DNA of 64,000 bases, taken from positions 198,176 through 262,175 of the forward strand of contig CAZUXY010000001.1 of NCBI GenBank assembly GCA_964624235.1, read 5' to 3'. Positions 45,944 through 53,832 of this stretch are shown here, in pieces. The notes under the pieces are model-generated. The model ran no database searches. It saw only the letters and a program-made list of their open reading frames with translations, and was not told the DNA's origin. The position numbers were made by a program, and so were the translations under genes. How positions within the stretch are numbered: position 1 is the stretch's first letter; the number at the start of each line of letters is the position of its first letter. This DNA is from CAZUXY01 sp964624235. Its GTDB lineage: Bacteria > Spirochaetota > UBA4802 > UBA5368.

Positions 45944-47236
45944 CTATTCAAGTTCAACCGCTATATGCTCTACTTTATCCAGGTCCTTAATATAGAATAA
46001 AGAACCTATAAAGAAAAGTATGCCCGCCGCAGCTGTAAATAATGGAAGTACCGACATAGCACTCGCTATACCGTACCGGTCGGATAATATCCCGACAAAC
46101 AGAGGTCCCAACGGGCTTCCCAGGGAATGCTGAATCACTATATTAATACTCAGTGAAAGAGCCCTGAGTCCGGGATGCACCACGTCCTGGGTGACCGCCA
46201 CACCAGCCGGAACAAACATGATAATGACTACACCTGTCAGCATCAGCATACCGTACTGGAGCCGAGGATTTGAGACCGTAAACGAGAAAAATAGAACCAC
46301 AGACGAAAGGATCGATGATAACGCGGGGAAAAGCATACGGGCTCTTTTGTTTCTTTGAAGCCAGCTGTCGGCAAGATAACCGCCCAGAGGCGCACCAACA
46401 ACGGCGAGGAGCATTACCATGCCCCCTTTGATTCCTGCAGTACTTACCGGAGTTCCGTGGATTCGATGTAAATAACTGGGAAGCCAGCTCAACAGGGCGG
46501 TGGTGACAAAAACATTGCATGCAAAAGCAAGATTATTGAATGTAAGGGAATGGCATGCCAGAAACTGCCGCGCTATATCAATTCTGCCCATCGGTACGCG
46601 GGTTGAATCTGAATCCCCCTTGATTGATCGGGTAAGTTCAATCGTCTTGTAATCTTTAACCCAGAACATCAGAAACGCAATAATCAGCCCCGGCAACGCA
46701 ACTATACCGAAAGCATGACGCCAGCCGTATTTTTCCGCGATAATACCCCCTATGGCGATACCCAGCGCGCTTCCCAGAGGGATAGAGGCGTTCCATATCC
46801 CAAGCAGCCGTGCCCTCTTTTCAGGAGGAAAAAGCGTCGATATCATGGCTGTTCCACCTGGGGCATAACCGGCCTCACCGATTCCTATTGCCGTTCGTGC
46901 GGCGAAAAGCTGTTTGAAATTTGCTGTAAAAGCACACGAGAGGGTGGCAACACTCCATAACAGGGACATGATCCCGATGCTTTTCTTGCGACTCCACCGG
47001 TCCACTAAAATGGAGACCGGAATGGAAAACATGAGTATCGACCAGTACACAGCGGAAACCAGCAGGCCGCATTGTGAATCTGAAAGCCCCCAGTCCGCTT
47101 TCAGATACGGGAACAGTGAAACAATAACAAGCCGGTCTATGTAATCAAACATATAGAGCAGAAAAAGGAGTACAAAGGCAAAATAGGCGTTTTTCATGGA
47201 TTTGTGCTGTATGCTTGAGGAGACACCGTTATTCAT
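45944..47236 (-). CDS. Major facilitator superfamily transporter
   Basis: The 430-residue protein has about 12 membrane segments and the MFS loop motif VDRWSRKKSIGIMSLLWS between helices 2 and 3. GEAGYAPGGTAMISTLFPPEKRARLLG is typical of the anion/organic-acid or spinster-like subgroups. The substrate is unknown. The promoter upstream carries two palindromic operator sites that are also present next to the tetR gene, so expression is probably controlled by that regulator. AGGA precedes the ATG. Confidence 0.9.
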   Translation of the reverse strand: MNNGVSSSIQHKSMKNAYFAFVLLFLLYMFDYIDRLVIVSLFPYLKADWGLSDSQCGLLVSAVYWSILMFSIPVSILVDRWSRKKSIGIMSLLWSVATLSCAFTANFKQLFAARTAIGIGEAGYAPGGTAMISTLFPPEKRARLLGIWNASIPLGSALGIAIGGIIAEKYGWRHAFGIVALPGLIIAFLMFWVKDYKTIELTRSIKGDSDSTRVPMGRIDIARQFLACHSLTFNNLAFACNVFVTTALLSWLPSYLHRIHGTPVSTAGIKGGMVMLLAVVGAPLGGYLADSWLQRNKRARMLFPALSSILSSVVLFFSFTVSNPRLQYGMLMLTGVVIIMFVPAGVAVTQDVVHPGLRALSLSINIVIQHSLGSPLGPLFVGILSDRYGIASAMSVLPLFTAAAGILFFIGSLFYIKDLDKVEHIAVELE

Positions 47237-47325
47237 GCAGTCATCCTGTATAGCGGGTTTCGGCCTTTATACATGCCGTTTCAGTATTCATATAATAATC
47301 AATAAAGTAATGAATGGAGATAAAC

Positions 47326-47367
47326 GAACATAGTTCGATTTTAGAATATTGTTCGAGACAATGTCAA
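47326..47367 (-). promoter_or_regulatory. Promoter of the MFS gene with paired TetR-type operators
   Basis: On the minus strand, TTGACA (47362-47367) and TAAAAT (47338-47343) are separated by 18 bases. The palindrome GAATATTGTTC (47344-47354) lies in the spacer and CGAACATAGTTCG (47325-47337) covers the start region. The centres are 18 bp apart. The same motif pair occurs at 48256-48284. Confidence 0.7.
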
Positions 47368-47468
47368 TTGTTTTTACAGAGTAAAAAAAAATAGTTATGC
47401 GGTAAGCTCATAGATTTTTTATTAATCGGAAAACAAATCGTTACACGCTTGTGACCGCGAGGTTGCTT

Positions 47469-48086
47469 TCAGGATAGTGATTTTATAAACCCTTCAATTG
47501 CATCGGTGTAACATTTTTCGAATTCTGCGGGTGACAGTATTGTATTCTGTAATTTCTTAAAATGCAGAACTCCATGTACCGTTCCAAGGAATATCATCGC
47601 CTGTATTTTAGGTTCTGTTGGATTGAATGCTTTCTTCCGAATACCTTCCTCTATGGCACCAGCGATTGGATCCAGCAGCTTATTGCCATAGCGGTCTATA
47701 TGCTGTTTCATATCGGGTGGGAAAATAATTTTTGGTGTGGATATGAAAAAATCTAGAAAATTGTAGTAGGAGGTATTCTTCCTGTTGAAGTCTAGATACG
47801 CCTGGGCTATTCTTCTAATTTTTTCAGTAGGATCTTTTACCTCCATGCCGGCCGTTGAGGATTTTTCATGCATAAGGTCGAAAACCTCCTCAGAAAGGGT
47901 GGCATATATTTCCTCTTTGCTGGAAAAATATGAATAAATCGTCCCCAGTCCCAACTCGGCGATTTCGGCTATTTTTCTCATGGAAATATTATCGATGCCC
48001 TTTTTTAGCAGCAGTGTGCGTGTAGCATCGAGAATGGCTTCCCTGCGCTGGTTTTTTTCCCGGTCTTTTCGTTCCCTGGATCCCAT
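47469..48086 (-). CDS. TetR-family transcriptional regulator
   Basis: The 205-residue protein has the TetR N-terminal helix-turn-helix (AILDATRTLLLKKGIDNISMRKIAEIAELGLGTIYSYFSSKEEIYATL) and a variable C-terminal ligand domain. It probably represses the MFS gene on one side and the URO-D-family gene and itself on the other, because identical palindromes (GAAC-N3-GTTC) flank both. The ligand is unknown. AGGA lies 9 bases before the start. Confidence 0.9.
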   Translation of the reverse strand: MGSRERKDREKNQRREAILDATRTLLLKKGIDNISMRKIAEIAELGLGTIYSYFSSKEEIYATLSEEVFDLMHEKSSTAGMEVKDPTEKIRRIAQAYLDFNRKNTSYYNFLDFFISTPKIIFPPDMKQHIDRYGNKLLDPIAGAIEEGIRKKAFNPTEPKIQAMIFLGTVHGVLHFKKLQNTILSPAEFEKCYTDAIEGFIKSLS

Positions 48087-48423
48087 ATGTATGCATCCTG
48101 CTCGTTCGCAAGCTTATTGAGGAAATCAACGGCGTCAACCGGTTTTCCCGGAACAGGGCAACAGTATTGATACCGCTAAACCATTCGAAAAGATACACTA
48201 TATTATTACCTCTATATCTTGAAAAGAAAATATATTGACAGTGGTAATTTTATATGAACAACGTTCTATATACGAACTATGTTCTTAATGTATACATACA
48301 ATAATACGACGCCATCTTAAAACTACCCACTCCGGCAACCGGAAACCAATAATGACTATTCATCAGAAACAAATATTTTACCGGAGTAAGGGAAACCGAT
48401 CACACCCCGCAAAGAGGAGTATC
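48087..48423. other. Divergent intergenic region between tetR and the URO-D-family gene
   Basis: This region holds the second operator pair (48256-48284). A TTGACA at 48235-48240 may be a -35 for rightward transcription, but no matching -10 stands out. The rightward frame is open from 48352, but the convincing start is at 48424. Confidence 0.5.
48256..48284. promoter_or_regulatory. Paired TetR-type operator sites
   Basis: GAACAACGTTC (48256-48266) and GAACTATGTTC (48274-48284) are two palindromes with an 18-bp centre spacing. The second is the exact reverse complement of the site at 47326-47336. Confidence 0.7.
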
Positions 48424-49509
48424 ATGACAGGAAAAGAAAGGATTATTACCGCATTGGACAAAAAAAAGCCGGACAGGGTGCCGTTGTTCATTCACGGAAT
48501 CAACGAAGGGCCGATAATGGAAATCGGCTGTCGCCTGACCGACGGCCTGCCCATGGGAAAAACCATAGACAGTATGAGTGACATTGAAAAGGCAAAGGTG
48601 ATTGAAACCCTGTTTCTTATAATGGATGAATTCGAAATCGACGGGTATACCTGCCTGCCCATCGGCAATGGAACTGAATTCAGCAGCACCGAACCCCTTA
48701 TCGATGACTGGGGTGTAGGGTTCGAAAGGAGCCCCCATGGTATGCCGGTGGCGTCGCGACATCCGGTACTGAACATGGATGATTTAAACAGATACACTCC
48801 ACCTGAACCTGACAGGGCGCACCTGATTCTGGTAGACCTGATGAGGGAGCGGTTTACAGGGGAAAAGGCCATATTCTGGATGATGCGTGGCGCCTTTGTG
48901 CGGAGCTGGCGTCTCACTGGAATGGAAAACCTGATGATCAAGATGTATGATGATCCCGGATTCGTCCATAGCGTGGCATCGATGGTTACCGCGTACAGCC
49001 TTAAGCAGCTTGATATGCTGGTCGATGCCGGACTCGATGTGCTCATAGTTGAGGATGATATTGCCGATAAAAACTCCACCCTCATTTCACCTGCCCAATT
49101 CAGGGAGTTTATAAATCCTTATAATAAACAACTGGTCGACCTTGCTCACGAGAGGGGGCTCAAAGTGGTGCGTCACAGTGACGGCAATCTCTGGCCCATA
49201 ATGGACATTCTTATTGAAACAGGATACGACGGCCTTAATCCCCTGGAACCGCAGGCCGGCATGGAAATGAAAAAGGTCAGGGAATACTGCGGCAATCGGC
49301 TGTGCCTTTTGGGCAATATCGATTGCATCGACCTGCTCCCCTCCGGCACCGAGGCGGAGGTGGAGGAATCCGTGAGAAAGGTCATTCAGGATGCGGGAGC
49401 CGACGGCGCGCTGATCATCGATTCATCAAACACCTATCATCCAGGGGTAAAACCGGAAAACGTTATGGCGGTATTCATGGCGACTCTTAAACATGGTGCC
49501 TATCAATAA
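48424..49509 (+). CDS. Uroporphyrinogen decarboxylase-family protein
   Basis: The 361-residue protein belongs to the URO-D/MtaA superfamily: MTGKERIITALDKKKPDRVPLF at the N-terminus, VVRHSDGNLWPIMDILIETGYDGLNPLEPQ and CGNRLCLLGNIDC later. The superfamily includes heme decarboxylases and cobalamin-linked methyltransferases (MtaA, CmuA types). The motif HSDGN resembles the HxDGN pattern of uncharacterised members rather than the HxC zinc site of MtaA. It is not HemE, because the HemE arginine signature is absent. AGAGGAG precedes the ATG. Its control by the neighbouring TetR regulator is inferred from the operators. Confidence 0.8.
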   Translation: MTGKERIITALDKKKPDRVPLFIHGINEGPIMEIGCRLTDGLPMGKTIDSMSDIEKAKVIETLFLIMDEFEIDGYTCLPIGNGTEFSSTEPLIDDWGVGFERSPHGMPVASRHPVLNMDDLNRYTPPEPDRAHLILVDLMRERFTGEKAIFWMMRGAFVRSWRLTGMENLMIKMYDDPGFVHSVASMVTAYSLKQLDMLVDAGLDVLIVEDDIADKNSTLISPAQFREFINPYNKQLVDLAHERGLKVVRHSDGNLWPIMDILIETGYDGLNPLEPQAGMEMKKVREYCGNRLCLLGNIDCIDLLPSGTEAEVEESVRKVIQDAGADGALIIDSSNTYHPGVKPENVMAVFMATLKHGAYQ

Positions 49510-49638
49510 CCCGATTCGACCGATACACATTCTAATAATGCGGCTATTAAACAGTATACATAAAATACTTTTCCCCCACGATGTTCTTTGGCCAGACCCC
49601 ATGTATGGTCTGCAGTGTGACAGTTAAACGAGGTACCT

Positions 49639-50490
49639 ATGAAAAGAACATTGATAATCTTTTTTCTGTTTTTCGTTACAGCGTTGATTACATGGGTTAT
49701 CTACATCAACGTGACCGCCCGCCGACTTCCTGACAACAGTCCGGCCTGTTTTATTAAAGCCCACCCTTCCGGGGCCCATGAAAGAATAGTGGTCTGCGCC
49801 GGTGACAGCATTACCCACGGCAGCATCAGTTGCAACTATGTGGAAATACTGGGACGCCGCCTTGCGGGATATGAATATCTTATGGTTAACGCCGGTATCA
49901 ACGGCGAATTCTCCTGGAATCTGCTGCAGAGAACGGGGAATATCATCAAGTGTAACCCCTCTTACATTACCATCATGATCGGCACCAACGACGCCGATGT
50001 TACCCTGGACGAGGAAAAACTGAAACTTGCCGTCAGGGAATTCAAACTGCCTTCACGTCCCTCAAAAGCGTGGTTCCGTGAAAACCTCATCGCTTTGTCC
50101 CAAAAACTTAAATCGGGAACGCACGCCCGAATTGCGCTGCTTTCACTCCCTCCCATTGGTGAGCGTCTCAATGATACCGCTTTCAAACGCGCCGCTGAAT
50201 TCAGCCTAATAATCAGGGAAACGGCGGTCTCTGAGAAACTGGTGTACCTCCCGCTCAATGAAGGCATGACCGATTATCTTAAAAAAACCAGACCTACCCC
50301 TAAATACACTTTAAACCAGGCACAGTACGTCATGTATCGTGGGATCATAGATCATTATGGTTTTGGAGTGTCCTATGACAGGATTTCCCGGAAGAACGGC
50401 TTTGTACTGCTGACCGACTTCCTGCATCTGAACTGTATCGCCGCAGGTATGGTTGCCGACCTGATTGAAGGATTTATCAGAGATCGATAA
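49639..50490 (+). CDS. SGNH/GDSL-type hydrolase, membrane-anchored
   Basis: The 283-residue protein has an N-terminal membrane anchor (about 4-27) and an SGNH hydrolase domain: VVCAGDSITHG (block I, catalytic Ser), NAGINGEFSW (block II), TIMIGTNDADV (block III, Asn) and FLHLNCIAAGMVADL (block V with Asp/His: TDFLHLN). Family members are esterases or acyltransferases; here the active site probably faces the periplasm. The substrate is unknown. Confidence 0.88.
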   Translation: MKRTLIIFFLFFVTALITWVIYINVTARRLPDNSPACFIKAHPSGAHERIVVCAGDSITHGSISCNYVEILGRRLAGYEYLMVNAGINGEFSWNLLQRTGNIIKCNPSYITIMIGTNDADVTLDEEKLKLAVREFKLPSRPSKAWFRENLIALSQKLKSGTHARIALLSLPPIGERLNDTAFKRAAEFSLIIRETAVSEKLVYLPLNEGMTDYLKKTRPTPKYTLNQAQYVMYRGIIDHYGFGVSYDRISRKNGFVLLTDFLHLNCIAAGMVADLIEGFIRDR

Positions 50491-50853
50491 TCCCAGCCGC
50501 TCAAATTAAAGTTCCAGGCCACAATACGTCGGTATGAATCTGCAGCCTGTTTATACAACCTTTCCCTTATTATAGCGGTTATGGCGGTTGTTTCCAGAGG
50601 TAATAGTTTGTTCTTGTTGTCTCAGCCATAACAACGCCTAAAACATTATTTTCAGTGATGCTGAACCGACCCATGCGGGTGATGGCAAGCCAAGGGTTTT
50701 TACTTCATTCCCGAAGTTAAGATTAAATAATACACGCCCTTTGCCTTATCTTTACTGAATCTCAATCATGGCGTATACGAAACAGAATACTGAAATGCCG
50801 TTGACATGATGGATCAGAACGTATTGACTGAGCGACAGGGCTGGAGGCAAAAT
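50491..50853. other. Intergenic region with overlapping inverted repeats
   Basis: No gene is evident. GTTATGGC (50578-50585) pairs with GCCATAAC (50625-50632), and the overlapping GGCGGTTGTT (50583-50592) pairs, with one bulge, with AACAACGCC (50630-50638). The two pairings exclude each other. The downstream crotonase frame is open from 50806. Confidence 0.4.
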
Positions 50854-51630
50854 ATGGAAGTATTGCTGGAACAAAAAGACGGGATATGCACTATAATCCT
50901 TAACCGCCCGGAACGACGAAACGCCGTCAATGCGAAAACGGCAGAACTCCTCGCCACCGCCTTCAGGGAATTTGAGCACAACGATACCCTCACCGCCGCA
51001 GTTCTCTGGGGGGCTGGCGGGCATTTCTGTGCCGGCGCCGATCTTTCCGATCTGGCCGATGATCCTCAGAGAGAATCCGCCCGTTTGCGCAAAAATATGA
51101 CCGACAATGGACCCATGGGCCCTACGAGGATGGTTCTTTCCAAACCGGTAATAGCCGCAGTTTCCGGATATGCCGTCGCAGGCGGTCTGGAACTGGCCTG
51201 CTGGTGCGATTTGCGTGTGGCTGGTAAAGATGCGGTGTTCGGTGTATTCTGCAGGCGGTTCGGAGTTCCTCTCATCGATGGAGGAACACAACGATTGCCC
51301 AGGCTCATCGGTATGGGGCGCGCCATGGATTTGATACTCACGGGTCGTGCGGTTGATGCGGAGGAGGCTCATGCCATAGGACTGGTGAACCGCCTGGTGG
51401 AGCCCGGCAATGAGAGATCAGAAGCTGAACAACTGGCTGCTGAACTTGCACGCTTCCCTCAACGATGCCTGCGAAACGACCGGGCGGCGGTGTACGGAGG
51501 ATGGGACCTTTCAATGGAAGCAGCCCTGGCATTGGAATTCCGTCTCGGTTTGGAGGTGTTGAAAAGCGGCGAGTCCGTGGACGGAGCGCTGCGCTTCAAG
51601 GGCGGAGAGGGACGTCATGGTGAATGTTAA
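50854..51630 (+). CDS. Enoyl-CoA hydratase/isomerase (crotonase) family protein
   Basis: The 258-residue protein has the crotonase fold: NRPERRNAVNAKTAELL, the oxyanion hole AGGHFCAGADLSDL and SGYAVAGGLELACWCDLRVA. The first catalytic Glu of enoyl-CoA hydratase (in GGLELA) is kept, but the second (in xPE) is replaced by Cys in FGVFCRRFGVPLIDGGTQRLPR. This pattern marks a known subfamily of crotonases of unclear activity. The ATG at 50854 has GGAGG 6 bases upstream and is preferred to 50806. The end overlaps the ChaN-like gene by 14 bases. Confidence 0.88.
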   Translation: MEVLLEQKDGICTIILNRPERRNAVNAKTAELLATAFREFEHNDTLTAAVLWGAGGHFCAGADLSDLADDPQRESARLRKNMTDNGPMGPTRMVLSKPVIAAVSGYAVAGGLELACWCDLRVAGKDAVFGVFCRRFGVPLIDGGTQRLPRLIGMGRAMDLILTGRAVDAEEAHAIGLVNRLVEPGNERSEAEQLAAELARFPQRCLRNDRAAVYGGWDLSMEAALALEFRLGLEVLKSGESVDGALRFKGGEGRHGEC

Positions 51631-52570
51631 GGTTTTTCTGGCTTTGTCGGCAATTTACCTCATCAGCGCGGTTTCGGCAGCATTGTCTCAGGACATACCT
51701 GAAACAAAGAAAAGGTGCGCGATGTGGATTGATGTTTTGAAAGGAGAACCGGTTTCGTTCAAGGAGATAGTAAAAGACCTGGAGGGGGTTAAGGTCGTCT
51801 ATATCGGTGAAACACATACCATACGGCGGCATCATGAAATACAGGAGTCTCTGATAAAGGCACTGTGCGGCGCCGGGAAAAAAATCCTCCTTGGTCTGGA
51901 ACAGATGGAAAGCATAAACCAGGTACATTTGGACCGGTATAATAATAAAATAGATTTTGAAACCCTGGCCGCGAATACAGACTGGGAAAAACGATGGAGC
52001 AATTACAGGGACTATCGGAATGTTCTGGAAACAGTTAAAAGCTGCGGGGGAAGGGTCATTGCCCTGAACGCTCAGCTTGAGACAATACGTGCCGTGGCGC
52101 GTGATGGCCTTTCCTTGCATATCGAAAAAAAGACCCTGCTGCCCCATATCGCTCTCTATCCCGATGCACTTTATGAAGCGTATCTGCAAAAGATCATGAA
52201 CGTTCACGGATTTATGCATCATCCGAAAATGCTTAAAAATATGGTGGATGCCCAGATTGTACGCGACGAGGCCATGGCACAAAACCTGAATTACCATATG
52301 AAAAAGGAGGAGCACCGGGAATACCTTTCCGTGGTCCTGGCGGGATCGGGACATGTTTCTTTCGGCATGGGGATACCCGACAGGCTCCGTAAAAGATTTC
52401 CTGGTATCAGAGACCGCATTGTACTGGTGTCCGAAAGCGGCGATCTTCACCTGGATGCCAGAAACCGCCCTATTGCCAGGGAGATTGAACTGTCCCATGA
52501 AGACCTTAAGGCTATAGGCAGACCCTTAGCCGATTACATTCATATCAGCGAACCGGCGACGAATAAATGA
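51617..52570 (+). CDS. ChaN-like protein (DUF399, haem-binding/Tiki-like fold), exported
   Basis: The 317-residue protein has a signal peptide (VFLALSAIYLISAVSAALS) and the ChaN/DUF399 pattern: VVYIGETHTIRRHHEIQESLI, LLGLEQMESINQ, RVIALNAQLE and a final SVVLAGSGHVSFGMGIPDRL. ChaN of Campylobacter binds haem cofactor pairs; other members belong to the EreA/Tiki-type metalloprotease superfamily. Periplasmic location and iron or haem handling are family inferences. It overlaps the crotonase gene by 14 bases, an unexplained pairing. Confidence 0.82.
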   Translation: MVNVKVFLALSAIYLISAVSAALSQDIPETKKRCAMWIDVLKGEPVSFKEIVKDLEGVKVVYIGETHTIRRHHEIQESLIKALCGAGKKILLGLEQMESINQVHLDRYNNKIDFETLAANTDWEKRWSNYRDYRNVLETVKSCGGRVIALNAQLETIRAVARDGLSLHIEKKTLLPHIALYPDALYEAYLQKIMNVHGFMHHPKMLKNMVDAQIVRDEAMAQNLNYHMKKEEHREYLSVVLAGSGHVSFGMGIPDRLRKRFPGIRDRIVLVSESGDLHLDARNRPIAREIELSHEDLKAIGRPLADYIHISEPATNK

Positions 52571-52612
52571 TATCTCCACGCAGCATAATTATTCAGAGTA
52601 TGGTACACCTTT

Positions 52613-53383
52613 GTGAAAATTGACTCGTGCCGGCATATAATAATATTCTTCTTCTGTGCCGGTATACTTTGCGGCAGCACCGGTGACAGGGAACTCTATG
52701 GGAATATTCCCGCCGAAAGATACCTGACAGGACGTTTCGATCCGATTAAAAGCCCTCTTTTCATCGAGCTGTCCTCACTGAAGATCCCCACGGACGGCCG
52801 TAAACACTTTCTGCGCCGCGAGGCCGCCGTTTCCCTTGCAGGGATGATACGGAATTTTGAAAAAGACCATCCCAAAGTAAAACTCTTTATTCGCAGCAGC
52901 ACCCGCACCTGGGACGACCAGAAATGGATATGGGAGAACAAGTGGCATGGCAAAACCCCGATCGAAGGGAACAAATTAAATGAAAAATATAAAGACCCGT
53001 ATAAACGCGCACTTAAGATCCTGGAATATTCTTCCATGCCCGGCACCTCAAGACACCACTGGGGCACCGATTTTGACATAAATCATCTGGTGAATTCATA
53101 TTATGAAACCGGTGAGGGGAAAATCATTCTAAGCTGGATGGAAAAAAACGCGGGACGATACGGCTTCAGCCGCCCTTACAGGGCTGGCCGTAAAACCGGT
53201 TACAAAGAGGAAAAATGGCACTGGAGCTATGTTCCTCTTTCGTGTCTTTTCAATCGCCACTGGTTACAGATATACGCCAGACGTCCTGAATTACTGATCC
53301 ATGATGGTTCTTTCGCGGGAGCTGAAGCTTCATTACGACTTGCAACGGAATTCGTGCGGAGCATTGACATTAAATGCCGTTGA
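52613..53383 (+). CDS. M15-family D-alanyl-D-alanine carboxypeptidase-like protein, exported
   Basis: The 256-residue protein starts at GTG with a signal-like segment (HIIIFFFCAGILCGST). Metallopeptidase M15B/VanY motifs are clear: FIRSSTRTWDDQKWIW, SSMPGTSRHHWGTDFDINHL (His and Asp zinc ligands) and EEKWHWSYVPLS (His). It trims D-Ala from peptidoglycan stems or related substrates in the periplasm. No strong ribosome-binding site is seen. It lies about 40 bases after the ChaN-like gene. Confidence 0.88.
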   Translation: MKIDSCRHIIIFFFCAGILCGSTGDRELYGNIPAERYLTGRFDPIKSPLFIELSSLKIPTDGRKHFLRREAAVSLAGMIRNFEKDHPKVKLFIRSSTRTWDDQKWIWENKWHGKTPIEGNKLNEKYKDPYKRALKILEYSSMPGTSRHHWGTDFDINHLVNSYYETGEGKIILSWMEKNAGRYGFSRPYRAGRKTGYKEEKWHWSYVPLSCLFNRHWLQIYARRPELLIHDGSFAGAEASLRLATEFVRSIDIKCR

Positions 53384-53389
53384 ATTTTT

Positions 53390-53808
53390 TTACTCATCGT
53401 ATATCTCGTAAAACACACCCTTCAATACGAAACGCACATTCTTGCCCAGTAAAGGTTCATCCCGTCGTACTCCAACAGGGCGGGTTCATGCTGCTGTTTG
53501 AGTATTTTGATATAGAGATCCCGGGCCTGCCGCGCGTCCAGCAGTTCAGCACGAACCTCACGTCCGCCCAGCAGTACGCTGAATTTCCTTATAGCGGCGT
53601 TTTTCGGAACGGGAAAAACATATTCACCTGAAAGTGCGCGATGTGTCGGGTTATGGAATTCCTGATCGATATCGGTTACAGCGTGTTGCTCCTTCATTGT
53701 AACCTTTACACGATGATATTTGACCTCCAAAGGGAATGATGAATACGCGTGTTGTACCGGTTCGGGAAGTACGATAAAACCGTCGGTGAAAGCGGGGATG
53801 CTAACCAC
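53390..53808 (-). pseudogene. VIT-domain protein remnant, truncated at both ends
   Basis: Bases 53422-53808 encode about 128 residues of a VIT (vault/inter-alpha-trypsin) domain: LEVKYHRVKVTMKEQHAV, DQEFHNPTHRALSGEYVFPVPKNAAIRKF, LLDARQARDLYIKILKQQHEPALLEYDGMNLYWAR. It then stops, exactly where VIT proteins continue into F-P-I-P-P and hundreds more residues with a VWA domain. There is no signal peptide, and the frame continues in register from the VWA gene stop, only 8 codons away. In the next frame, bases 53390-53452 read as a protein-like C-terminus (NVRFVLKGVFYEIYDE then stop). This looks like a deletion junction joining two decayed genes. Confidence 0.65.
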
Positions 53809-53832
53809 CGCCTTACCCGGTTTTTGTTCCAG

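Noticed and set aside
51596..52498. A 300-codon open frame on the minus strand opposite the ChaN-like gene
   Set aside because: The plus strand encodes a recognisable ChaN-like protein with signal peptide; the antisense frame has no ribosome-binding site and no family-like motifs.
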